Positions 1-4,780 of a DNA stretch of 6,498 nt are shown here, piece after piece (the stretch's first letter is position 1; each line of letters starts with the position of its first letter). The position numbers and the translations under genes are program-made. Where the stretch lies: assembly GCA_029261375.1 (NCBI GenBank), contig JAJDBL010000168.1, positions 1 to 6,498 of the forward strand, given 5' to 3'. The notes beneath the pieces are model-generated. The model did not search any database and was not told the origin of the DNA. It was given only the letters and a program-made list of their open reading frames with translations. The stretch comes from Nitrospirales bacterium. GTDB taxonomy: Bacteria; Nitrospirota; Nitrospiria; Nitrospirales; UBA2166.

Positions 1-515
1 AGATTTTCCATCACGTGAATCAATCCCATGACGGCACCGATGATGCCGATGGTCGGAGCGTATCCACCAAACGTCTCCCACACCTTCGCCGCATCGTTCT
101 TGCTCTCTTCAACAAGGCCGATGTCGATCTCGAGGATATCGCGGAGAGCCGGGCCTTCGGTGCCATCGACAATCAGCTGAAGTCCCTTTTTCAACAAGGG
201 ATTATCGACCTCCTTCATCTTCCCCTCGAGTGCAAGAAGGCCCTGCTTTCGGCTGACATTCGCGAAATCTAAAATTTGCTCAACCATTTTTTTCGGAGAA
301 GGCGTCGAGCGAATGACTACGGTCATCGCCAACCCTATCGACTTCAGGAAGACGGGAAGACGAAACTGAATCATGGTGGCCCCGATGGTCCCCCCAAACA
401 CAATCAATGCCGCCGTAGGCTGCACGATTGAGCTGATATGCCCACCTTCCAGCACCTGCCCGCCAAGGATCGAGGCAGCGGCCAACAGCAGCCCTCCAAT
501 GGTAAGGATATCCAT
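1..515 (-). CDS. motA: Flagellar motor stator protein MotA (MotC-like), N-terminal part (3' end outside window)
   Basis: MotA/PomA-family proteins form the pentameric ring of the stator and, with MotB/PomB, convert ion flow into torque. The first 171 codons are present and open at the window edge. TM1 is about 3-19 and TM2 about 34-51, where LIVFGGTIGATMIQF follows QPTA. The cytoplasmic loop contains SRKQGLLALEGKM, whose R89/K90 and E97 fall in the torque-generating region, and NPLLKKGLQLIVDGTE. TM3 begins at about 153 with APTIGIIGAVMGLIHVME, including the conserved Pro. The opening GGQVLEGGH and the place after cheZ resemble Pseudomonas MotC more than E. coli MotA. The ATG at 515 is the first start after an in-frame TAA, with GAAGG about ten nucleotides upstream. 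H+ or Na+ use cannot be judged, and motB would be expected next, beyond the window. Confidence 0.93.
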   Translation of the reverse strand, partial: MDILTIGGLLLAAASILGGQVLEGGHISSIVQPTAALIVFGGTIGATMIQFRLPVFLKSIGLAMTVVIRSTPSPKKMVEQILDFANVSRKQGLLALEGKMKEVDNPLLKKGLQLIVDGTEGPALRDILEIDIGLVEESKNDAAKVWETFGGYAPTIGIIGAVMGLIHVMEN

Positions 516-539
516 TGATCGTTAGCCTTCAGAAGTTAC

Positions 540-552
540 GAATGAGTCATTC
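540..552. repeat. 13-bp perfect dyad between cheZ and motA
   Basis: GAATGAGTCATTC has two six-base arms around a central base, 24 nt upstream of the stator start. There is no T-tract, so it is not a terminator. It could be a weak operator or an mRNA hairpin. It resembles the dyad at 1868-1880 in its GAAT/ATTC ends, but the cores differ. Confidence 0.2.
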
Positions 553-580
553 ATGATGTCCTGATTGCTGATCGCGTGCT

Positions 581-1249
581 CTATTTGAATCCAAACTGTG
601 CGAGGATGTCATCCGCCAGCTCTTGATCCACCGTGTCTGAGCGTTTAGACCATTCAAGTTCTTTGAGGATCACATCCTTGGACTTTTTCCCTGCTGCGGA
701 GTCTTCGACCGTTGTCGTCGCCCCCGATCCACCGAACTCAACCACGAGCTCCAACAGTCGAGACTCCACTTCACGAAAGACCGTGAAGATCTTCTTGAGT
801 CGCTGCCCCATGAGGTCCTGGAATGAGAGGCTGGTGAGTAGCTCCATGATAATTTCCTTGTTCTTCTCGACACAGGCTCGTGCAGGATCGACGGCGTCGG
901 GAATAAGCGACGCGGCCTCACCAAGTCGTTCAGCCGTCAAGGCGTTTAAAAGCTTCTCAAGTTCATCCTGCCGGTCCAGAAGATCCTCGGCTAAGCCCAT
1001 CACTTTATGGGTGCCTTCCTCCATACCCTTGTTAATGTCTAATAATTGCTCTGCGGCTTCCGGCAGTTGCTCGGTCGTCGATGCGAGTCGGCCTTCGATC
1101 GTCTGATGCTCACGCATGGCATCATTGACGAACCGCGCAAGTTGTCCGAGCGAGGAATACAGGGGCTCCGCCGGTGGAAGATGCTTCTCGCATTCGGCAA
1201 TGGCCTGGTTCACCTGTTCCAGCGCGTTCACTGAGTCATTATTTTCCAT
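581..1249 (-). CDS. cheZ: CheY-P phosphatase CheZ
   Basis: CheZ accelerates dephosphorylation of CheY-P, ending the tumble/reversal signal. The product is almost wholly helical, as expected for the long four-helix-bundle dimer. Counting from the chosen start (222 aa), the active-site helix reads LSFQDLMGQRLKKI with D145 and Q149, matching E. coli D143 and catalytic Q147. The C-terminus, DQELADDILAQFGFK after a flexible Ala/Thr/Lys linker (about 174-192), matches the CheY-docking tail of E. coli CheZ. The start at 1249 is preferred because AAGGA lies five nucleotides upstream. An in-frame ATG at 1264 adds five residues (MKGNG) but has no Shine-Dalgarno. It lies directly after cheY and 65 nt before the stator gene, with no cheA or cheB in between. 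Confidence 0.94.
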   Translation of the reverse strand: MENNDSVNALEQVNQAIAECEKHLPPAEPLYSSLGQLARFVNDAMREHQTIEGRLASTTEQLPEAAEQLLDINKGMEEGTHKVMGLAEDLLDRQDELEKLLNALTAERLGEAASLIPDAVDPARACVEKNKEIIMELLTSLSFQDLMGQRLKKIFTVFREVESRLLELVVEFGGSGATTTVEDSAAGKKSKDVILKELEWSKRSDTVDQELADDILAQFGFK

Positions 1250-1271
1250 TCCGTTTCCTTTCATCGAATGC

Positions 1272-1289
1272 TGACGTCACTCAATTGAG
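1272..1289. repeat. Two abutting palindromes at the cheY-cheZ junction
   Basis: TGACGTCA (1272-1279) directly adjoins CTCAATTGAG (1280-1289), which includes the cheY stop codon. Both are perfect but short. No function is assigned; chance is plausible. Confidence 0.2.
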
Positions 1290-1658
1290 GCATTTATCCA
1301 TTTTTTCCCTCAGCGCTTCCGCGGTAAAGGGCTTCACGATGTAATTGTTGACCCCGGCTTTTGCCGCATCAACGATATTTTCTTTCTTCGCCTCGGCCGT
1401 CACAAGCATGAACGGGATATGTTTCAACCCATCATCGGCACGGACATTCTTGAGGAGGTCAAGCCCCGTCATATTTGGCATATTCCAATCGCTAATAATG
1501 AAGTCAAATGGCTCCGATTTGATTTTGGAGAGCGCGTCTGCCCCATCCTCAGCCTCCTCAATATTGGTATAGCCAAGTTGTTTGAGGATGTTCTTGACAA
1601 TTCTTCTCATGGTCGAAAAATCATCCACCACCATGATTCTGATGTTGTGATCCGGCAT
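1281..1658 (-). CDS. cheY: Chemotaxis response regulator CheY
   Basis: CheY is a single-domain receiver which, when phosphorylated by CheA, binds the flagellar switch (FliM/FliN) and changes rotation. The 125-aa product keeps every key residue at the same numbering as E. coli CheY: acidic pair D12/D13, phosphoacceptor D57 in SDWNMP, T87, Y106 and K109 in VKP. It has no output domain. The sequence around it ([36 protein letters not shown]) is that of flagellar CheY and not a generic receiver. The ATG at 1658 has AGGAG at a seven-nucleotide spacing. It is the first solid gene after the candidate sigma-28 promoter and lies 31 nt ahead of cheZ, whose product dephosphorylates it. Confidence 0.97.
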   Translation of the reverse strand: MPDHNIRIMVVDDFSTMRRIVKNILKQLGYTNIEEAEDGADALSKIKSEPFDFIISDWNMPNMTGLDLLKNVRADDGLKHIPFMLVTAEAKKENIVDAAKAGVNNYIVKPFTAEALREKMDKCLN

Positions 1659-1687
1659 GCTGCCACTCCTTTCACGTTGAATACTGA

Positions 1688-1819
1688 CTAGGGACAGCTG
1701 AACAAAGTCACCAGCGGCGTTCTTGCTTCGTTGTCATGCTCATCTACTCCAGGGGTCAAAACAGCGAGGACGTTCCTTCGGTAACACTCAGCACGTGTCT
1801 TGAATCGTCGGTGCACCAT
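1688..1819 (-). CDS. Hypothetical 43-aa ORF upstream of cheY
   Basis: An Arg-rich start ([16 protein letters not shown]) leads into a short hydrophobic stretch and a C-terminus ending FSCP. It starts immediately after the amber stop of the 18-codon ORF and in the same frame, without its own Shine-Dalgarno, so translation would need reinitiation or amber readthrough. It ends 29 nt before cheY. There is no recognisable domain, membrane segment or signal peptide. It may be non-coding. Confidence 0.2.
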   Translation of the reverse strand: MVHRRFKTRAECYRRNVLAVLTPGVDEHDNEARTPLVTLFSCP

Positions 1820-1876
1820 CTAGTTCTTTTCGGTTGGTGTCCGGAGATTCCTGACATCACGTAGTGTTTGAATCAT
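1820..1876 (-). CDS. Possible 18-aa small ORF with a strong ribosome binding site
   Basis: The ORF (MIQTLRDVRNLRTPTEKN) is preceded by AGGAGG (1888-1883) with a six-nucleotide spacer, a better Shine-Dalgarno than that of most real genes in this window. It ends in an amber codon directly followed by an in-frame ATG (1819) that opens 43 more codons. It could be a leader peptide, or the 5' part of a 61-residue gene broken by the amber codon. It may also be chance. The start codon sits within a perfect dyad (1868-1880). No homologue is recognised. Confidence 0.3.
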   Translation of the reverse strand: MIQTLRDVRNLRTPTEKN

Positions 1877-1880
1877 TCAA
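1868..1880. repeat. 13-bp perfect dyad TTGAATCATTCAA
   Basis: Two six-base arms (TTGAAT/ATTCAA) flank one central base, spanning the ATG of the 18-codon ORF. It has the size of a regulator half-site pair, but it is downstream of the predicted promoter and no binding protein can be named. Confidence 0.25.
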
Positions 1881-1927
1881 GGCCTCCTAACCCACCACCA
1901 TCGACGGCAACTACACATCACCGCCAT
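1877..1927 (-). CDS. Weak 16-codon ORF at the start of the cheY leader
   Basis: The ORF reads MAVMCSCRRWWWVRRP, with three consecutive Trp codons, and stops at TGA directly before the next ATG. Its ATG is almost at the predicted transcription start, so it would be translated leaderless or not at all. No family is recognised. It is reported mainly because it shares a frame with the two ORFs that follow. Confidence 0.12.
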   Translation of the reverse strand: MAVMCSCRRWWWVRRP

Positions 1928-1934
1928 AGCAGTC

Positions 1935-1961
1935 CTATCGGATGCGGGAATGAAAACCTTG
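1935..1961 (-). promoter_or_regulatory. Candidate sigma-28 (FliA) promoter for cheY-cheZ-motA
   Basis: CAAGGTTT, eleven nucleotides, then TCCGATAG matches the enterobacterial FliA consensus TAAAGTTT-N11-GCCGATAA at 6 of 8 positions in each element, with exact spacing. It lies downstream of the probable terminator and points towards cheY. The start of transcription would be near 1928, giving a leader of about 270 nt. The two mismatches in the first four bases of the -35 element (CAAG against TAAA) are the main weakness. Confidence 0.55.
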
Positions 1962-1973
1962 AGGCTGAAATAC

Positions 1974-2017
1974 GAAAGAAGGAAGGAAAGAGAAGAGGGA
2001 ACGCCCGCTAACGGGCG
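1974..2017 (-). terminator. Probable intrinsic terminator after the response regulator gene
   Basis: The coding strand carries CGCCCG-TTAG-CGGGCG, a six-base-pair all-GC stem with a four-base loop (2017-2002), then a 28-nt uninterrupted pyrimidine run (2001-1974). The response regulator's TAG stop lies in the hairpin loop. The tail alternates T and C instead of being a pure T tract, so termination may be partial. Its position just ahead of a candidate promoter fits a transcription-unit boundary. Confidence 0.55.
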
Positions 2018-3069
2018 AGAAGATCCGCAAGTGTGACGTCGAGAATCTGACCTCCGAAGATTCGGACGATCTTGGCAAAACTGTGAGTCTCCGACATCCC
2101 ACAGACCCCGATCGTGAGTGAACGTTCGCGCAGATCTCGGAAGAGCGACCGGATTCCTTGCTGCCCTCCAGTCGTCTCGTTGGTTTCAAAGCAGGAGAGA
2201 TCAAAAATAAGTTGGGTTACCCCGCCCTTGACGATCGGATCAAGCTGAACAATCAGCTGATTGGAGGACCGAACGTCAAAATCGTACAATTTAATGATGG
2301 CAGCCATACCTTCACATTTGATGCGATAGGGCTTGAATAGAGGCGTTCCACGCCTCCGGGCGACCGCCGCATCAAACGCCGGCTGCAATTTTTCCTTCAG
2401 TTCCTCCAGCTCTACAGGCTTCACGAGATAACCTATCGGTTTCTTGTGAAGAACGGGCAAGATGGCGTCTGCCGTATTCTGAGCCGAATGAATCACCACC
2501 GGAATACCGATAAGCTCGTCGTTCGTCTGTATATAGGTAAACACCGATCTCCCATCTTTGACCGGCATCATCAGATCTAGAACAAGTATGTCTGGAGACT
2601 GTTCATGAAGCAGGGGAATCGCTTTGCCTCCATGCTCGGCTTCGAGAACAACGCAGCCAAACACCTTTTTGAGACGCTTGGTGAGAATCTGTCGTCCATT
2701 TGGATCGTCATCGGTGATCAGCACGACGATATCTTCGTACGAAAACTCAATCTCTGGCTCAGGATCCGGTTCAGGCTCAGGTTCGATGTCTGGGATAACG
2801 TCGTCAATACGAAAGGCCTCATCTTCATCAGGGTCATCAAGCACCGCGACCTGTGATTCGACGCGTACCGAGGCCTTCACCACATCTGCTCCCTTGGAGA
2901 CATCAATCGTCACCTCTCGGACGTCACAATCGACAATTTTCTGGATCTCTACATCAGTCTTAAGGAGAAATTTGTGCATCAGAAATGGCGTTTCCCACCA
3001 CGGTTTATCCATCCCTGTCAGGTACATACCCACTTTGAGCTCCTCGACTGAAATCTGTTTCTCACTCAT
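2008..3069 (-). CDS. Response regulator with DUF3391, REC and STAS domains
   Basis: This 353-aa protein has three recognisable parts. Residues 4-60 resemble DUF3391, the domain usually found in front of HD-GYP phosphodiesterases: VEELKVGMYLTGMDKPWWETPF, then FLLKT and VTIDVSKG. No HD-GYP follows. After an acidic Pro/Glu linker (about 77-108) comes a CheY-like receiver (113-232) with D120/D121, phosphoacceptor D165 in LVLDLMMP, S195 at the Thr/Ser position and K217 in LVKP, so it looks phosphorylatable. Residues 248-353 fit a STAS fold: FDLSCFETNETTG aligns without gaps to the STAS signature DLSxVxxIDSSG, with E298-T299-T300 in place of D-S-S. The start overlaps the fliA stop by ATGA, with GGGAGG ten nucleotides upstream. 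The domain calls are from motifs. A role in sigma/anti-sigma signalling is inferred from the STAS domain and the fliA linkage. Confidence 0.85.
   Translation of the reverse strand: MSEKQISVEELKVGMYLTGMDKPWWETPFLMHKFLLKTDVEIQKIVDCDVREVTIDVSKGADVVKASVRVESQVAVLDDPDEDEAFRIDDVIPDIEPEPEPDPEPEIEFSYEDIVVLITDDDPNGRQILTKRLKKVFGCVVLEAEHGGKAIPLLHEQSPDILVLDLMMPVKDGRSVFTYIQTNDELIGIPVVIHSAQNTADAILPVLHKKPIGYLVKPVELEELKEKLQPAFDAAVARRRGTPLFKPYRIKCEGMAAIIKLYDFDVRSSNQLIVQLDPIVKGGVTQLIFDLSCFETNETTGGQQGIRSLFRDLRERSLTIGVCGMSETHSFAKIVRIFGGQILDVTLADLLAR
2752..2784 (-). repeat. In-frame Glu-Pro repeat coding the DUF3391-REC linker
   Basis: Hexanucleotide-like units (GAR-CCN) encode EPEPEPDPEPE at residues 96-106 of the response regulator. 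Such (EP)n stretches form stiff extended linkers. Because the unit is six bases, gain or loss of units would change linker length without shifting frame. On the opposite strand the same bases create a Gly-Ser repeat that makes a misleading antisense ORF. Confidence 0.6.
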
Positions 3070-3854
3070 GCGATTCTTGCCTCCCGATCTGGACGAAGCT
3101 TGGCGGCCAATGTTGCCTTCAACGACAAGATGGCCTGGTGGTGGAGCTGGCAGACGCGGGATTCACTGACTTCAAGCGTGACCCCGATCTCTTTCATCGT
3201 CAACTCTTCATAGTAATACAGCGTGAGCGTCAAACGCTGTTTCTTGGGTAGATCTTCGATCGCCCCCGCCAGAATCTGGCGAATCTCATTTGAGACGACA
3301 TTCGACAACGGATCCACTGATGTACGATCGACAAGCGCGTCAAGAATATCCTTCCGTTGGAAATCCTTCAGATCAATATCATCAAGGCTGAGCATGGCAT
3401 GTTGTGTGGGTTGGGCAAATAACACAAGGACATCGTCGACGGAAATCGCCATTTCTTCAGCCAGCTCTTCATGTGTCGGGGCGCGGCCTAAGACCTCCTG
3501 GAGACGGCCAACTGCTTGCTTGAGCAGGGTAGATTTTTCCCGAACCGATCGCGGCGCCCAGTCCATCGATCGTATTTCGTCCAGCATGGCTCCGCGAATT
3601 CGAAACTCAGCATACGTCTTGAACTTTGCTTGTCGGCTCGGATCGTATTTCTCAAGCGCATCCATTAACCCAATCATTCCAGCGCTCATGAGGTCATCGG
3701 CCCCCAGCGACGCCGGACGCCGCATGGCCAAGCGGTACGCGAGATACTTCACGACGGGGGCAAACTCCTTAATGACAACGTCAATATTCAGATTCTGGGT
3801 CCCCCCTGGACGCGAGACGGCCTTCGCCTCTCTTTCGCGAGCTGTTACGGGCAC
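3066..3854 (-). CDS. fliA: Flagellar sigma factor FliA (sigma-28)
   Basis: FliA directs RNA polymerase to late flagellar and chemotaxis promoters and is normally held by the anti-sigma factor FlgM until the hook is complete. The 262-aa product has the standard FliA length and order. Region 2 (about 28-105) contains GADDLMSAGMIGLMDALEKYDP and the diagnostic FKTYAEFRIRGAMLDEIRS followed by DWAPRSVR. Region 3 (about 107-145) contains LLKQAVGRLQEVLGRAPTHEE. Region 4 (about 198-250) contains LPKKQRLTLTLYYYEELTMK and the helix-turn-helix around EIGVTLEVSESRVCQLHHQA. Translation starts at GTG (3854), the only start codon downstream of an in-frame TGA near 3890. It overlaps the end of flhG by 10 nt with only a weak GGGG upstream, so translation is probably coupled to flhG. 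It overlaps the next gene by ATGA. Confidence 0.96.
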   Translation of the reverse strand: MPVTAREREAKAVSRPGGTQNLNIDVVIKEFAPVVKYLAYRLAMRRPASLGADDLMSAGMIGLMDALEKYDPSRQAKFKTYAEFRIRGAMLDEIRSMDWAPRSVREKSTLLKQAVGRLQEVLGRAPTHEELAEEMAISVDDVLVLFAQPTQHAMLSLDDIDLKDFQRKDILDALVDRTSVDPLSNVVSNEIRQILAGAIEDLPKKQRLTLTLYYYEELTMKEIGVTLEVSESRVCQLHHQAILSLKATLAAKLRPDREARIA

Positions 3855-4738
3855 GCGGGTACCCCAGCCGCAGCAACAGGTTGTTCAAAGAGGCGCTGCC
3901 AGAAAAACTGCACCGATCCCTTGGGATGATCGGGACGAGGCCACTGCGAAATCTGAGTGGCAAGCCGTGTAAACTCTTGACTTGACACAGCTCGGGGATA
4001 CATCTCGACAACCGCCCTCTGACGATGGACGGCCGCGGGAAGAAGGTCATCGTACAAGATGCCTCCGAGGTAATCGACGGACACGTTGAGAAACTTCTGC
4101 GTCACCAGACTAAGTTTACGATACACCGCGTGAGCATCCAACGCGGTTCGTGCCATATTGACCAGCAAACGAACTCGTTTTTCGCCATAGTCATTTGACA
4201 GGACCTTAATCATCGCGTAAGCGTCCGCGATCGACGTGGGCTCAGGCGACACCACCACGACGATCTCTTGTGCTGCGGTGGCAAACGAACACGTATTTGG
4301 AGAGATCCCGGTACTCGTATCGATGAGTAACATATCGGCGTGGGAATCAAGTTTTTCGATCTCCCCATGGAGCTGGAGCTGCTGTTCTATCGTCAGCGTC
4401 GTCAGTGCTGCCACGCCGGACGCCGCCGGGAGAATGCGGATGCCAGCGGGACCAGAAATGACAATGTCATCAATGGTCTTGTGTCCTTTGAGGACGTCAT
4501 GAAGTGAGTATCGAGGGACCAAACCCAGCAAGATATCCATGTTGCCCAATCCAAGATCCGCGTCAAAGACAAAGACGCGTTTGCCTTGCTGCGCAAGCGC
4601 CACACCAAGATTCGCGACCACATTGGTTTTTCCAACCCCCCCCTTGCCGCTCGCAACGGCAATGATGCGAATCGGATCACGTGCAGGAGACGCGTCTGCG
4701 AATTCAGATCGTTCCAAGACAGTTGATAAATGCTTCAC
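3845..4738 (-). CDS. flhG: Flagellar number regulator FlhG/FleN (MinD-like ATPase)
   Basis: FlhG/FleN is a MinD/ParA-family ATPase that limits flagellar number, partners FlhF at the pole and, in Pseudomonas and Vibrio, restrains the FleQ/FlrA master activator. Counting from the chosen GTG start (297 aa), the deviant Walker A motif ASGKGGVGKTN lies at about 29-39 with the signature Lys at 32. The FDADLGLGNMDILLGL switch follows at about 58-73, and Walker B is LLIDTSTGIS at about 137-146. Towards the C-terminus come YLGGILYDDLLPAAV and QRAVVEMYPR, then a hydrophobic tail (SVQFFWQRLF), all typical of FleN. The GTG at 4738 is chosen over a TTG at 4756 because of the AAGGAGG between them. The short N-terminus (about 24 residues before the first strand) lacks the DQAxxLR FlhF-activating motif known from Bacillus and Shewanella FlhG. 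The stop overlaps the fliA start by 10 nt. Confidence 0.94.
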   Translation of the reverse strand: MKHLSTVLERSEFADASPARDPIRIIAVASGKGGVGKTNVVANLGVALAQQGKRVFVFDADLGLGNMDILLGLVPRYSLHDVLKGHKTIDDIVISGPAGIRILPAASGVAALTTLTIEQQLQLHGEIEKLDSHADMLLIDTSTGISPNTCSFATAAQEIVVVVSPEPTSIADAYAMIKVLSNDYGEKRVRLLVNMARTALDAHAVYRKLSLVTQKFLNVSVDYLGGILYDDLLPAAVHRQRAVVEMYPRAVSSQEFTRLATQISQWPRPDHPKGSVQFFWQRLFEQPVAAAGVPACP

Positions 4739-4743
4739 ACGTT

Positions 4744-4750
4744 CCTCCTT
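4744..4750 (-). promoter_or_regulatory. Ribosome binding site that decides the flhG start
   Basis: AAGGAGG, a near-perfect anti-16S match, ends five nucleotides before a GTG codon at 4738. The longer frame opens at a TTG (4756) that has no Shine-Dalgarno and would place AAGGAGG inside the coding region. The GTG is therefore the preferred start. Confidence 0.75.
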
Positions 4751-4757
4751 GGCCAAG
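4748..4757. repeat. 10-bp perfect palindrome overlapping the flhG ribosome binding site
   Basis: CTTGGCCAAG is a perfect palindrome directly adjoining the inverted repeat at 4758-4773. On the coding strand its last three bases are the first three of the AAGGAGG that serves flhG. As RNA it could not form a hairpin without a loop, so any role would be as a DNA dyad or by chance. Confidence 0.25.
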
Positions 4758-4773
4758 TCACGTCACAACGTGA
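4758..4773 (-). repeat. Perfect inverted repeat in the flhF-flhG spacer
   Basis: On the coding strand TCACGT-TGTG-ACGTGA forms a six-base-pair stem with a four-base loop between the flhF stop and the flhG Shine-Dalgarno. There is no T-tract after it, so it is not a terminator. It could stabilise the mRNA or influence flhG translation, or it could be a DNA-binding dyad. Function is unknown. Confidence 0.4.
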
Positions 4774-4780
4774 ACACGGT

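Larger units (their letters stand above)
1659..1934 (-). other. Long untranslated or short-ORF leader upstream of cheY
   Basis: No recognised gene or RNA family lies between the candidate sigma-28 promoter and cheY. The stretch contains three tiny ORFs in a single frame (1927-1877, 1876-1820, 1819-1688), each stop immediately followed by the next ATG, and a 13-bp dyad over one of the starts. The cheY ribosome binding site is AGGAG, ending seven nucleotides before its ATG. No tRNA, repeat array or obvious riboswitch was seen. Confidence 0.5.

Noticed and set aside
15..272. 85-codon plus-strand frame at the left edge
   Set aside because: It lies opposite the stator gene, whose reverse-strand translation gives a clean MotA sequence.
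516..545. 10-codon ORF just upstream of the stator start
   Set aside because: It is very short, lacks a Shine-Dalgarno and ends in the in-frame TAA that bounds the stator ORF; probably chance.
633..1106. 157-codon plus-strand Ser-rich frame
   Set aside because: It is antisense to cheZ, with no ribosome binding site and no recognisable domain.
1699..1760. Possible sigma-70 promoters immediately upstream of cheY (TTGACC and TTGTTC boxes)
   Set aside because: The paired -10 boxes match at only about three of six positions, weaker than the sigma-28 candidate upstream.
1903..1932. Possible sigma-54 promoter (GG ... GC) in the cheY leader
   Set aside because: The GG and GC elements are 12 or 15 nt apart, not the required 10.
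2624..3169. 181-codon plus-strand frame with a Gly-Ser repeat
   Set aside because: The Gly-Ser repeat is the complement of the Glu-Pro linker of the response regulator; the rest is low-complexity antisense.
3223..3972. 249-codon open frame on the plus strand across fliA
   Set aside because: It is antisense to a clear sigma-28 gene, Ser/Arg-rich with no domain, and is explained by the codon pattern of fliA on the other strand.
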